64,000 nucleotides of DNA. Origin: Sphingopyxis macrogoltabida. GTDB taxonomy: Bacteria > Pseudomonadota > Alphaproteobacteria > Sphingomonadales > Sphingomonadaceae. The position numbers and the translations under genes were made by a program. Position 1 is the first letter of the stretch. The number at the start of each line of letters is the position of its first letter. Shown one piece after another: positions 15,660-24,586 of this stretch. The notes beneath the pieces are model-generated. The model worked only from the letters and a program-made list of their open reading frames with translations. It ran no database searches and had not been told where the DNA came from. The stretch is from the NCBI RefSeq assembly GCF_001314325.1, contig NZ_CP009429.1, forward strand, positions 5,110,929 through 5,174,928, in the 5' to 3' direction.

Positions 15660-16364
15660 CTATTCGGTTGCCTCGTCCACGCGCCCTTTGAACCCCTGTG
15701 CGATGACGTAAAGCTCAGGCGAGCCCTTGCGGCTGGCGGGGGGCTTGGCGTGCTTGACCGTCGTGAAATGGCGCTTGAGCAGAGTCAGAAGGTCGCGGTC
15801 GGCGCCGCCGGCGAAGACCTTCGCGACGAAGGCGCCGCCGGGGACGAGATTCTGCACCGCAAAGTCGGCGGCGGTCTCGGCGAGGCCGATGGTCCGCAAA
15901 TGGTCGGTCTGGGGATGGCCGACGGTGTTTGCGGCCATGTCCGAAATGACGAGGTCGGGGGCGCTGCCGAGCGCCTCGATCAGTGCATCGGGGGCGGCGT
16001 TGTCCATGAAGTCCATCTCGAGGATCGCGACCCCCTCGATCGGTTCGCAGGCGAGCAGGTCGATGCCCGCGACGCGCGCGCGCGGGTTGGTCTTGCGCGT
16101 CACCTGCGACCAGCCGCCGGGCGTGATGCCCAGGTCGACGACGGCGCGCGCCTTTTTGAGGAAACCGAATTTCTCGTCGAGCTCGATCAGCTTGTACGCG
16201 GCGCGCGAGCGATACCCTTCGGCCTGCGCGCGGCGGACATAGGGGTCGTTGAGCTGGCGTTGCAGCCAGCGCGTCGACGACACGCTACGCTTGCGCGCGG
16301 TCTTGACGCGCACATGCAGACCGCCCCGGCCACTTCCAACGCCTTTCCCGCTGCCGCCGCTCAT
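15660..16364 (-). CDS. rlmE: 23S rRNA (uridine-2'-O)-methyltransferase RlmE (FtsJ/RrmJ)
   Basis: A 234-residue AdoMet methyltransferase that methylates the 2'-O of U2552 (E. coli numbering) in 23S rRNA. Visible family features are SRAAYKLIELDEKFGFLKKA near 54, the AdoMet loop VVDLGITPGGWSQV near 76, DLVISDMAANTVGHPQTDH near 138 and FVAKVFAGG near 180 (K-D-K-E catalytic tetrad). A basic ~25-residue N-terminal extension precedes the domain. The start overlaps the ppx/gppA stop (ATGA at 16361-16364). Confidence 0.95.
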   Translation of the reverse strand: MSGGSGKGVGSGRGGLHVRVKTARKRSVSSTRWLQRQLNDPYVRRAQAEGYRSRAAYKLIELDEKFGFLKKARAVVDLGITPGGWSQVTRKTNPRARVAGIDLLACEPIEGVAILEMDFMDNAAPDALIEALGSAPDLVISDMAANTVGHPQTDHLRTIGLAETAADFAVQNLVPGGAFVAKVFAGGADRDLLTLLKRHFTTVKHAKPPASRKGSPELYVIAQGFKGRVDEATE

Positions 16365-17452
16365 TTGCGAAACTCGCGGCGGGTGACGGGAACGTCGCGG
16401 CCCTGCCGCGCCAGCGTGCGGAGGATGCCCTCGCGGATGCCGCGGTCGGCGACCCCGACGCGCGCCGCAGGCCACAGGTCGATGATGCTTTCGAGGATTG
16501 CGCAGCCCGCGACGACCAGGTCGGCGCGCTCGCGGCCGATGCAGGCGATTTCGGATCGGTCGGCGATGCTCGCGTCGGCGAGGCGGCGGCTGATCTCGCG
16601 CATCGCGTCCGAGGGCACGACCAGCCCGTCGACCGCGCGCCGGTCGTAACGCGGCAGGTCGAGGAAGACGCTGGCGAGCGTCGTTACCGTGCCGCTGGTG
16701 CCGAGCAGGCGGAGGGGCTGTCCGGCGAAGCGTTCGGCGCGGCCGGCGAAGGCGGCGAACGCCTCGCGCGTCACTTCGCGCATCTGCGCGTAGCAGGCTT
16801 GCCGCGCGGCGAGGCTGTCTTCGGCGGCGGAGGCATGTTCGGTCAGCGACACGACGCCCCACGGGACGCTGATCCAGTCGCGGATCATGACGTCGTCGTC
16901 CGACGCGTCGATGTGCATCAGCTCGGTCGAGCCGCCGCCGATGTCGAAGATCAGCGCCGGGCCGTCGCCCGCCTCCATCAGATTGTGGCAGCCGAGCACG
17001 GCGAGCTTCGCCTCTTCGGCGGCCGAGATGATGTCGAGTGCGATGCCGGTCTCGCGCTTCACCCGTTCGGCGAGTTCTTCGCCGTTGCTCGCGCGGCGGC
17101 ACGCTTCGGTGGCGACGGCGCGCGACAGGGTGACGTGGCGGCGGCGCAGCTTGTCGGCGCAGACCGACAGCGCGGCGACGGTGCGGTCCATCGCCGCCTG
17201 GCTGATCTTGCCGGTGCCGTGCAGCCCCTCGCCAAGGCGGACGATGCGCGAGAAGGCATCGATGACCACCAGTTCGCCGCCCTGCGGGCGCGCGATCAGC
17301 AGCCGGCAGTTGTTAGTACCGAGATCGATGGCGGCATAGGTGCGCGGCCGATGGATCGGCACGGGCCGCGATTCGGCGCCTGCCTTGTTTTGCCCTTTCG
17401 CCGCCGGCACGGGCCGCGGCGATCGCCCCGAAGGCGCTGCCATTTGCCGCAT
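16361..17452 (-). CDS. Ppx/GppA exopolyphosphatase family phosphatase
   Basis: A ~363-residue protein of the ASKHA fold with the five Ppx/GppA blocks: YAAIDLGTNNCRLLIARP near residue 38, FSRIVRLGEGL, EACRRASNGEE, the phosphate-binding FDIGGGSTELM near 155, and LLGTSGTVTTLASV near 240. It hydrolyses polyphosphate and/or pppGpp; sequence alone does not separate the two. The short length (no C-terminal HD extension) fits alphaproteobacterial members. An ATG at 17443 is an equally possible start. It is translationally coupled to rlmE, an arrangement I recall in sphingomonads. Confidence 0.9.
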   Translation of the reverse strand: MRQMAAPSGRSPRPVPAAKGQNKAGAESRPVPIHRPRTYAAIDLGTNNCRLLIARPQGGELVVIDAFSRIVRLGEGLHGTGKISQAAMDRTVAALSVCADKLRRRHVTLSRAVATEACRRASNGEELAERVKRETGIALDIISAAEEAKLAVLGCHNLMEAGDGPALIFDIGGGSTELMHIDASDDDVMIRDWISVPWGVVSLTEHASAAEDSLAARQACYAQMREVTREAFAAFAGRAERFAGQPLRLLGTSGTVTTLASVFLDLPRYDRRAVDGLVVPSDAMREISRRLADASIADRSEIACIGRERADLVVAGCAILESIIDLWPAARVGVADRGIREGILRTLARQGRDVPVTRREFRK

Positions 17453-17571
17453 GGCTAGTATGACCTGTCTAATCTCACGCGCCTGCAACACCGCAGACGT
17501 GCACTTGGGCGCGAGATTAGGCTTGCGGCCGCCTATTGGCAAGTCCGGCCCCCTTTCGGGCGGGCGCAAGC

Positions 17572-17602
17572 AAAACCCCGCCCGGCGCAGGCCGGACGGG
17601 GC
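17572..17602 (-). terminator. Rho-independent terminator on the minus strand after the glycine-zipper gene
   Basis: Read on the minus strand, a GC-rich 11-bp stem (17601-17591 with 17586-17576) with a CTGC loop is followed by TTTTG. It ends the transcript of the 17641-18048 gene. Confidence 0.8.
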
Positions 17603-17640
17603 AAAGGAGGGTATAAGGTTATTGGAGCTCGGGTCAGGCC

Positions 17641-18048
17641 TTAACGGCAGCCGTCATTGCCCTTGTCGATGGCGCGGCCGGCGAGAGCGCCGACGGCACC
17701 GCCGATGATCGTTCCGACCGTACGGTCGCCGCGGCCCGCGATTTCGTGGCCGGCAAGGCCGCCCGCAACCGCACCGATGATCGTGCCGCCGGTGCCGTTG
17801 TCGCACTGGCGATAGCGACGGTTGTCGTAGCGGTTGTTGTAATAGCGACGATCGTTGCGATAGTCGCGGCGGTCGGCGCGGCGATCGTAACGACGGTCAT
17901 AGCGGCGGTCGTTCCGGTCATAGCGCACGTCATAGCTCGAATAGCCGTCGCGGTTGTAATAGCCGTTCTGCGCCGCGGCGGGCGTGGCGAGGCCCAGCGT
18001 CACGGTGGACATCAGGGCGGCGATCGAGAGAGTCACCATCTTTTTCAT
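17641..18048 (-). CDS. Glycine-zipper 2TM domain exported protein
   Basis: A 135-residue protein. A signal peptide (MKKMVTLSIAALMSTVTLGL, cleaved near AAAQ) is followed by a strongly charged Tyr/Arg/Asp-rich linker with RRYDRR-type repeats (residues ~40-85). A C-terminal glycine zipper spans ~88-130 (GTIIGAVAGGLAGHEIAGRG, then GTIIGGAVGALAGRAID), as in the Rickettsia 17-kDa antigen family. The zipper helices are thought to sit in or against a membrane. A good AGGAGAAG ribosome-binding site precedes ATG 18048. Monocistronic with its own terminator. Confidence 0.85.
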   Translation of the reverse strand: MKKMVTLSIAALMSTVTLGLATPAAAQNGYYNRDGYSSYDVRYDRNDRRYDRRYDRRADRRDYRNDRRYYNNRYDNRRYRQCDNGTGGTIIGAVAGGLAGHEIAGRGDRTVGTIIGGAVGALAGRAIDKGNDGCR

Positions 18049-18212
18049 TTGTCTTCTCCTTCTTTCGTCGTTCGGCCCTTCAGGGCTGTGGTCGATGAAG
18101 GGGTTATGGGTGATTCGCATTGAGCGAAGCCTGAACGCGGCTGTTGGCTGGCGTTCAGCTTTGCGGGGCTCGGCGCTTCCCTTTCGCGGGCAAGCATTCT
18201 ACGCCCCCGGCG

Positions 18213-19217
18213 ATGCGCCGCCTGCTTCCCGCCGCCCTGATCTTCCTTGCGCTCGGGCCGGTTCCCGGCACGCATCTGCGTTTCCCCGAAACCGACCTTA
18301 CCGAGCGCGTCGCAGTGCGTCCGCTGCGCTTTGCGGCAGGCGGGGATGGATCGCTGCGGTTCGTGCGCGGCTGGCACCTGACCAGCCCGCACAGCTATTT
18401 CGGCGGCTTCTCCGCGGTCGCGCGAATCGGTCCCGACCGCTTTCAGCTCGTCGGCGACAATGGCTATTGGACGCGGCTGACGCTGACCCCCGACGGGCAG
18501 CCGAGCCGGTTTCGTATCGCCGCCCTGCCGACCCCCGACGGGCGGCCGCGCCGCAAGTCGATGATCGATGCCGAGGCGATGATATTCGATCCGGCAAGCG
18601 GGAAGAGCTGGATCGCGCTCGAGGGGATCAACCAGATCTGGCGCCTCGACGCAGACCTTACCGCGATCGAATCGCGCCGCAAGCTGCCGGGACCGCCCTG
18701 GTGGCCGATCAATCGCGGACCCGAGGCGATGGCGCGGCTCGCCGACGGGCGGACGGTCGTCTTTTCCGAGGACGCCGACGACGACCCGCGCGGGCGCGAG
18801 GCGTTGCTCTATACCGGCGACCCGGCTGCCCCCGGACCGGCACCGGTTCGCTTCTTCTATAGCTCAGGCGGCAGGGGGCTGGTCAGCGATGCCGCGGCGC
18901 TGCCCGACGGGCGGATCCTGCTCGTCCACCGCCGGCTCGGCTTCGACCCGGTCTTCACGACGATCCTCGCGGTTCTCGATCCCGCCGATATCGGCAAGGA
19001 TGCCGTGGTCGGCGCGCGCACGATCGGCCGGGTGCCGCGGTCGCTGGCCGAAAATTATGAAGGCGCCGCGGTGTCGGTCGAAGGCGGGCGCACCTTCCTC
19101 TGGCTGGTATCCGACGACAATTTCAACCTGTGGCAGCGCAGCCTGCTGCTGCAGTTCGAATTGGTCGGCCTGCCGCCGAAAAAGACGCCGGGCAGCAAAA
19201 AGGCGGCGCCGGAGTAA
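18213..19217 (+). CDS. Esterase-like activity of phytase (phytase-like beta-propeller) protein
   Basis: A 334-residue protein with an N-terminal hydrophobic signal or anchor (MRRLLPAALIFLALGPVPG). The body matches the phytase-like esterase domain: SYFGGFSAVARIGPDRFQLV near 67, SMIDAEAMIFDPASGKSWIA near 112, NRGPEAMARLADGR near 170 and a C-terminal NYEGAAVSVEGGRTFLWLVS near 285. Members are exported and poorly characterised; ester hydrolysis is a family label, not demonstrated here. It stands alone between the glycine-zipper gene and convergent rpmB. Confidence 0.85.
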   Translation: MRRLLPAALIFLALGPVPGTHLRFPETDLTERVAVRPLRFAAGGDGSLRFVRGWHLTSPHSYFGGFSAVARIGPDRFQLVGDNGYWTRLTLTPDGQPSRFRIAALPTPDGRPRRKSMIDAEAMIFDPASGKSWIALEGINQIWRLDADLTAIESRRKLPGPPWWPINRGPEAMARLADGRTVVFSEDADDDPRGREALLYTGDPAAPGPAPVRFFYSSGGRGLVSDAAALPDGRILLVHRRLGFDPVFTTILAVLDPADIGKDAVVGARTIGRVPRSLAENYEGAAVSVEGGRTFLWLVSDDNFNLWQRSLLLQFELVGLPPKKTPGSKKAAPE

Positions 19218-19254
19218 CCGGGCCGCCCTTTGCGATTCGAATCGGGAAGAAAGC

Positions 19255-19548
19255 TCAGGCGGCCTTTTCGGCCAGCTTCTTCGCAACTTCCTTTTTCAGC
19301 TTGCGCGCCGAAGCCGAAAGCTGGTCGTCGCCGGCCTTGAGCAGCCAGTTGTCGAGACCGCCATTATGCTCGACCGTGCGCAGGCCGTGGGTCGACACGC
19401 GCAGCTTCACGCCCTTGCCGAGCGCGTCCGAGAGCAAAGTCACATTCTGCAGGTTGGGCAGGAAGGTGCGCTTGGTCTTGTTGTTGGCGTGGCTGACATT
19501 GTGGCCAACCTGGCGGCCCTTGCCGGTCAGTTCGCAGATGCGCGACAT
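19255..19548 (-). CDS. rpmB: 50S ribosomal protein L28
   Basis: A 97-residue protein starting [20 protein letters not shown], the invariant L28 N-terminus, followed by [17 protein letters not shown]. The C-terminal ~20 residues are Lys/Ala-rich as in alphaproteobacterial L28. Only one Cys is present, so this is the zinc-free form. It is monocistronic here; rpmG is not adjacent. Confidence 0.97.
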   Translation of the reverse strand: MSRICELTGKGRQVGHNVSHANNKTKRTFLPNLQNVTLLSDALGKGVKLRVSTHGLRTVEHNGGLDNWLLKAGDDQLSASARKLKKEVAKKLAEKAA

Positions 19549-19679
19549 GATGCTCTTCCTCGTACAAAAAATTTCGGGTCGGCGTCCGGGCGCTTCCCGC
19601 AAAACGGGGAAGGACAGGTCCGGATGGGCCGGGAAAGGCGCGCGCTTATCGGCTTGCCGGGGATTCGTCAAGGGATTAG

Positions 19680-20144
<465 letters not shown>

Positions 20145-20191
20145 TGCGGGAAGGGCCGCTTTGGGGTAGAAAGCGGACGTTCCAAAGCCTT

Positions 20192-20268
20192 GTCATTCCC
20201 GCGAAAGCGGGAACCCAGTGTGGGGTAAGCCCACGCACGCCCTGGGTCCCCGCTTTCGCGGGGATGAC
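20192..20268. repeat. REP-like inverted repeat (type GTCATTCCCGCGAAAGC)
   Basis: Arms 20192-20218 and 20242-20268 are 27 bases each and complementary with a few mismatches; each arm itself contains a small CCCGC-GAAA-GCGGG hairpin. It occupies the gap between convergent tadA and the sirtuin gene. Such units are typical dispersed palindromes of sphingomonad genomes and can act as bidirectional terminators. Confidence 0.85.
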
Positions 20269-20320
20269 GAACCAGGAATGAATGAGCCGTCCGCTACCGG
20301 CCGAAAGCAGCCGCGCGGCG

Positions 20321-21022
20321 TTAGCCCAGCATCTCCTCGACCCATCCCGGCACCAGCGCGGTCGCCGGTCCGTGGCGGGCTTCGTCGAACCAGTGGCTGC
20401 CCTGGCTCGGTTCCATATTGAGTTCGAGCGTCCGGGCGCCCGCCGCACGCGCTTCGCGGACGAAACCCGCCGCGGGATAGACGGCGCCCGAGGTGCCGAT
20501 CGAGACAAACAGGTCGGCGCGATTGAGGGCGCGGTAGATATCCTCCATATGATAGGGCATCTCGCCGAACCACACGACGTCGGGGCGGAGGTCTCCGGCG
20601 GTGCCGCACGCCGGGCAGGCGGGGCCGTCGCCGAGCGGACCGAGCCAGTCGCTGCGCGCGTCGCACGCGGTGCACCACGCCTTCAGATGCTCGCCGTGCA
20701 TATGGAGCAGCCGCTTCGCCCCCGCGCGCTCGTGGAGATCGTCGACATTCTGCGTCACGACGAGCAATTCGCCCCGCCATCCGGCATCGAGCCGCGCGAT
20801 CGCCGCGTGCGCGGCATTGGGCTCCTTCGTCTGGATCGCCGCGCGCCGCATGTCGTAGAAGCGCTGGACCAGCGCCGGGTCGCGCGCGAACGCCTCGGGC
20901 GTCGCGACATCCTCGACGCGGTGCTGCTCCCATAGGCCGCCGCCGTCGCGGAAGGTGTCGATGCCGCTTTCGGCCGACACGCCGGCGCCGGTCAGGATGA
21001 CGATATTGTGGATGTCCTTCAT
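20321..21022 (-). CDS. cobB: NAD-dependent protein deacylase (sirtuin, CobB-like)
   Basis: A 233-residue class III sirtuin. NAD-binding motifs ILTGAGVSAESGIDTFRDGG (~9-28) and VVTQNVDDLHERAGA (~93-107) are intact. The catalytic His is in LHMHGEHLKAWC, followed by a four-Cys zinc module (CTAC near 128 and CPAC near 149). WFGEMPYHMEDIYRAL and SIGTSGAVYPAAGF complete the Rossmann domain. It removes acyl groups from lysines, for example on acetyl-CoA synthetase. Confidence 0.95.
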   Translation of the reverse strand: MKDIHNIVILTGAGVSAESGIDTFRDGGGLWEQHRVEDVATPEAFARDPALVQRFYDMRRAAIQTKEPNAAHAAIARLDAGWRGELLVVTQNVDDLHERAGAKRLLHMHGEHLKAWCTACDARSDWLGPLGDGPACPACGTAGDLRPDVVWFGEMPYHMEDIYRALNRADLFVSIGTSGAVYPAAGFVREARAAGARTLELNMEPSQGSHWFDEARHGPATALVPGWVEEMLG

Positions 21023-21048
21023 CGCGTCACCCTATCCGCCCGCCCTGC

Positions 21049-21095
21049 GCGAAGTCGAGAGTGGTTTGGCGCGGCGCAACGTGGCTCGACTTCGC
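21049..21095. repeat. Short inverted repeat related to the GAAGTCGAG elements
   Basis: GCGAAGTCGAG (21049-21059) and CTCGACTTCGC (21085-21095) are perfect 11-bp arms around a 25-base loop, in the divergent gap between cobB and dapB. The core matches the arms of the larger repeats near 30.2 and 46.7 kb. Confidence 0.65.
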
Positions 21096-21140
21096 AGCGC
21101 AGCAACGGCTAAGGGGAGCGGGCAGAAGAGGGGACGCATC

Positions 21141-21866
21141 ATGACCAGCATCGGCATTATCGGCAGCGAAGGCCGGATGGGCGTCGCGCTCGCCGCCGCG
21201 ATCGCCGAAGCGGGGCAGCAGCGGCTCGGGATCGACAAGGGCGGCGACGTCGCGGCGCTCGCTGCCGACGCCGGGGTGCTCGTCGATTTCTCGTCGCCCG
21301 CAGCGCTTGAAGCGACGCTCGATGCCTGCGTCGCCGCGAAGACGCCGATCGTCATCGGCACCACCGGACTCGAGGAGCGCCATCACTGGCTGATCGACGA
21401 GGCGGCAAAGGATGTCGCGGTGCTCCAGACGGGCAACACCTCGCTCGGCGTCACGCTGCTCGCGCATCTGGTGCGCGAGGCGGCGGCGCGGCTCGGTGCC
21501 GACTGGGATATCGAAGTGCTCGAAATGCATCACCGGATGAAGGTCGATGCGCCGAGCGGCACCGCATTGCTGCTCGGGCAGGCAGCGGCCGAGGGGCGCG
21601 GGATCAGCCTCGACACCTGCTCCGAACGCGGACGTGACGGCCTCACCGGCGCGCGCGGGCATGGCAAGATCGGCTTCGCGAGCCTGCGCGGCGGCACCGT
21701 CGCGGGCGACCATGACGTGATTTTCGCGGGCTCCGAGGAAATGATCACCTTGTCGCACCGCGCCGAAAACCGGATGATCTTCGCGCGCGGGGCGGTGCGC
21801 GCGGCGCTGTGGCTGATCCACCAGCCGCCGGGACGCTACACGATGCCCGAAGTGCTGGGACTCTGA
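21141..21866 (+). CDS. dapB: 4-hydroxy-tetrahydrodipicolinate reductase
   Basis: A 241-residue enzyme of the diaminopimelate/lysine pathway, reducing the product of DapA with NAD(P)H. N-terminal Rossmann motif IGIIGSEGRMGVAL (~4-17), VIGTTGLEE near 73, the catalytic and substrate-binding block EMHHRMKVDAPSGTALLLG near 133 and SHRAENRMIFARGAVRAALW near 205. Shorter than E. coli DapB (273) but normal for alphaproteobacteria. Cytoplasmic tetramer by family. Confidence 0.96.
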   Translation: MTSIGIIGSEGRMGVALAAAIAEAGQQRLGIDKGGDVAALAADAGVLVDFSSPAALEATLDACVAAKTPIVIGTTGLEERHHWLIDEAAKDVAVLQTGNTSLGVTLLAHLVREAAARLGADWDIEVLEMHHRMKVDAPSGTALLLGQAAAEGRGISLDTCSERGRDGLTGARGHGKIGFASLRGGTVAGDHDVIFAGSEEMITLSHRAENRMIFARGAVRAALWLIHQPPGRYTMPEVLGL

Positions 21867-21928
21867 CTGCCCGCTTGCCTGCACACTCTCCCCGTGTATT
21901 ATAAAAACAATACAGTTGGAGGACTGCC

Positions 21929-23107
21929 ATGAGTTTCGACCCCGCCGCCGCGACCAAGGCCTATATCGACGGGCTCGGGCCCGAAGCGCTCGCCAAGGCC
22001 GCATCCTACACCGTCGGCAGCGAATGGCTGAGCTTTTGGGGCGTCGTCGTCGCCGGGCTCGTCACCCTGATCTTCGTGCGCCTGCGCGTCCTCGACCGGC
22101 TCGACGCGCGGCTCGCAAAGCGCGGCTGGGCAATGCGCACCTTCCTGCTCTGCGCAGCCTTCATGCTGCTTTCGGCGCTCGTCACGCTGCCGTGGGATAT
22201 CTACACGGGCTGGTGGCGCGAAACCGCCTATGGCCGGACCAGCCAGCCGCTCGGCGATTATCTGGGGCAAGGGGCGATCGGCATCGCGATCGCCGCGCTG
22301 TTCGGGGGGCTGTTCTTCCTCGGCATATATGCGCTGATCCGCCGCGCCGGAAAACGCTGGTGGATCTGGTCGGGCGGTCTCGCCGCTTTCGCCATTTCGG
22401 CGATGCTGCTCCTGTCGCCGATCGTGATCGAGCCGCTGTTCAACGATTACAAGCCGGTGCCCGCGGGGCCGGTGCGCGACGCGCTTGTCGTGCAGGCGAA
22501 GGACGCCGGGATCGAGCCCGATCGCATCTATATGTTCGACGGCTCGCGCCAGTCGAACAATTTCACCGCCAATGTCTCGGGCATCGGGCATTCGGCGCGC
22601 ATCGCGATTTCGGACGTCGCGATAAAGGGCGCGTCGCTCGACGAGGTGCGGGCGGTGACGGGGCACGAGATCGGCCATTATGTGCTCGGGCACATCTGGA
22701 TCATCGTGATCGTTTTCTCGCTGCTCGCGATCCTGCTCTTCTTCCTTGCCGACCGGCTGTTCCCGCGCATCGCGCGCGCGTTCGGTAGCGATGCGGCGAT
22801 CGGCGACCCGCGCGGTTTTCCGGTGATGATGTTCATCCTCTCGCTCTTCGCCTTCCTCGCGCAACCGGTACAAAATACGCTGTCGCGCCTCGACGAGAGT
22901 TCGGCCGATGCCTATTCGCTGAAGACGGTGAACCTGCCCGACGCGCTGGCTAGCGCGCTCGTCAAGACCGCCGAATATCGCAACCCGCGCCCGAACGCGG
23001 TCGAGGAATTTCTCTTTTATTCGCATCCGTCGGTCGAGCGCCGGGTGCGCGCCGGAATGGACTGGAAAGCTGCACATCCGGCCGGGGCGGCGACCCCCGC
23101 GCCATGA
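21929..23107 (+). CDS. M48 family metalloprotease (Ste24/CAAX-protease type)
   Basis: A 392-residue integral membrane zinc protease. An N-terminal CAAX-protease prenyl domain with about five transmembrane helices precedes the peptidase M48 domain with VTGHEIGHYVLGH (HExxH near 245) and the third ligand Glu in LDESSADAYSL near 330. Relatives of Ste24p cleave membrane-bound or misfolded proteins. The stop overlaps the start of nth (ATGA at 23104-23107). Confidence 0.92.
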   Translation: MSFDPAAATKAYIDGLGPEALAKAASYTVGSEWLSFWGVVVAGLVTLIFVRLRVLDRLDARLAKRGWAMRTFLLCAAFMLLSALVTLPWDIYTGWWRETAYGRTSQPLGDYLGQGAIGIAIAALFGGLFFLGIYALIRRAGKRWWIWSGGLAAFAISAMLLLSPIVIEPLFNDYKPVPAGPVRDALVVQAKDAGIEPDRIYMFDGSRQSNNFTANVSGIGHSARIAISDVAIKGASLDEVRAVTGHEIGHYVLGHIWIIVIVFSLLAILLFFLADRLFPRIARAFGSDAAIGDPRGFPVMMFILSLFAFLAQPVQNTLSRLDESSADAYSLKTVNLPDALASALVKTAEYRNPRPNAVEEFLFYSHPSVERRVRAGMDWKAAHPAGAATPAP

Positions 23108-23781
23108 AAAAGGCCGACATCTTCGAATTCTACCGCCGGCTTGCCGAGCTCAATCCGAGCCCCGAGACCGAGCTGCAGTTCGGCAACACCTATCAATTGC
23201 TCGTCGCGGTGGTGCTGTCGGCGCAGGCGACCGACGTCGGGGTGAACAAGGCGACAAGGCTGCTGTTCGAGGCGGTGAAGACGCCGCAGCAAATGGTCGA
23301 CCTTGGCGAAGAGGGCCTCAAACAGCACATCAAGACGATCGGGCTGTTCAACGCCAAGGCCAAGAACGTCATCGCATTGAGCGAAATCCTCGTCCGCGAT
23401 TTCGGGGGCGAGGTGCCCGCCGACCGCGACACGCTCGTCGAGCTTCCCGGCGTCGGGCGCAAGACCGCCAATGTCGTGATGAACTGCGCCTTCGGGGCCG
23501 AGACCTTCGCGGTCGACACGCATATCTTCCGCGTCGGCAACCGCACCGGCCTGGCGCCGGGCAAGACGGTGCTCGCGGTCGAAAAGAAGCTCGAGAAGGA
23601 AACCCCCGCGCCGTTCCGCGTCGGCGCGCACCACTGGCTGATCCTGCACGGCCGTTATATCTGCAAGGCGCGCACCCCCGAATGCTGGCGCTGTCCCGTC
23701 GACGATCTCTGCCGCTACAAGCCGAAGACGCCGGCGCCGAAGGGCAAGCGAACGAACGCCGGCCTGCCCTCCGCCGCCTGA
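23104..23781 (+). CDS. nth: Endonuclease III (DNA glycosylase/AP lyase)
   Basis: A 225-residue base-excision-repair enzyme acting on oxidised pyrimidines. The helix-hairpin-helix with catalytic Lys is ELPGVGRKTANVVMNCAFGA (~116-135), the catalytic Asp is in VDTHIFRVGNR (~141-151), and the C-terminal [4Fe-4S] cluster ligands follow the C-x6-C-x2-C-x5-C spacing (CKARTPECWRCPVDDLC at ~190-206). Translationally coupled to the upstream protease gene. Confidence 0.96.
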   Translation: MKKADIFEFYRRLAELNPSPETELQFGNTYQLLVAVVLSAQATDVGVNKATRLLFEAVKTPQQMVDLGEEGLKQHIKTIGLFNAKAKNVIALSEILVRDFGGEVPADRDTLVELPGVGRKTANVVMNCAFGAETFAVDTHIFRVGNRTGLAPGKTVLAVEKKLEKETPAPFRVGAHHWLILHGRYICKARTPECWRCPVDDLCRYKPKTPAPKGKRTNAGLPSAA

Positions 23782-23785
23782 GGCG

Positions 23786-24499
23786 TCACGCCCCGAACGC
23801 GCCGTCGATCGTGTGCATCGCGCCGGTGACAAAGCCCGCTTCGGGGCCCGCGAGCCAGGCGACCATGCCGGCGACTTCCTCGGGACGGCCATGGCGCTTG
23901 ATCGCCATGAAGCTGTGCATCAGGTCGCGCATCGGGCCGTCCTCGGGATTCGCATCGGTATCGATGGGTCCCGGCTGGACGATGTTGATGGTGATCCCGC
24001 GCGGCCCGAAATCGCGCGCCAGCCCGCGCGCCATGCCCTGCAGCGCCGATTTGCTCAGCGCATAGGACGCCATGCCGGGGAGCGGCATGCGGTCGCCGTT
24101 GACCGATCCGATGACGATGATCCGCCCGCCCTCGGGCATCTGCCGCGCCGCCTCGACCGACGCATGATAGGGGGCGGTCACATTGACGCGGATCAGCCGG
24201 TCGACCTCGTCGGGATCGAGGTCGAGCGCGTCGCCGAACAGCGCGAAGCCTGCATTGACGACCAGTATGTCGAGCGGCCCGCTGTCGCGCACGCGCGCGA
24301 TAACCGCGTCGCGATCGCTGCTGTCGGTCGGCACCGCGCTGCTGCCGGTTTCGGCCGCGAGCTGCTCTGCCGCCTCGCGCGACCCGTTATAGGTAAAGAC
24401 GACCTTGGCGCCGTCGGATGCGAAGCGGCGGACGATGGCCGCACCGATGCCGCGGCTGCCGCCGAGGACCAGAACGGATTTTCCTTGGAAATCGGTCAT
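23786..24499 (-). CDS. SDR family NAD(P)-dependent oxidoreductase
   Basis: A 237-residue classical short-chain dehydrogenase: cofactor motif LVLGGSRGIGAAIVRRF (~11-27), VVNAGFALFG near 83, and the catalytic Ser-Tyr-Lys in IGSVNGDRMPLPGMASYALSK (~133-153). Substrate unknown. It is divergent from a TetR regulator that has two matching operators in the gap, which makes this gene a probable target. Confidence 0.92.
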   Translation of the reverse strand: MTDFQGKSVLVLGGSRGIGAAIVRRFASDGAKVVFTYNGSREAAEQLAAETGSSAVPTDSSDRDAVIARVRDSGPLDILVVNAGFALFGDALDLDPDEVDRLIRVNVTAPYHASVEAARQMPEGGRIIVIGSVNGDRMPLPGMASYALSKSALQGMARGLARDFGPRGITINIVQPGPIDTDANPEDGPMRDLMHSFMAIKRHGRPEEVAGMVAWLAGPEAGFVTGAMHTIDGAFGA

Positions 24500-24517
24500 G
24501 GGGAGATTCCTTGCTTA

Positions 24518-24541
24518 TTAATGTAGGGATGACTACATAAA
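24518..24541. promoter_or_regulatory. TetR operator 1 (SDR/TetR divergent promoter)
   Basis: TTAATGTAG (24518-24526) and CTACATAAA (24533-24541) are complementary at 8 of 9 positions around a 6-base spacer GGATGA. It lies 19 bases from the SDR start. Confidence 0.65.
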
Positions 24542-24566
24542 ACTGGAAAGGCTCTCGTCAAGGTAT

Positions 24567-24586
24567 TTTGTAATGGTAACTACAAA
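24567..24586. promoter_or_regulatory. TetR operator 2, overlapping the TetR start codon
   Basis: TTTGTA (24567-24572) and TACAAA (24581-24586) flank eight bases that include the ATG at 24573. Counted like operator 1, it reads TGTAA-N6-CTACA, the same half-site and spacing. A bound repressor would block its own gene. Confidence 0.6.
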
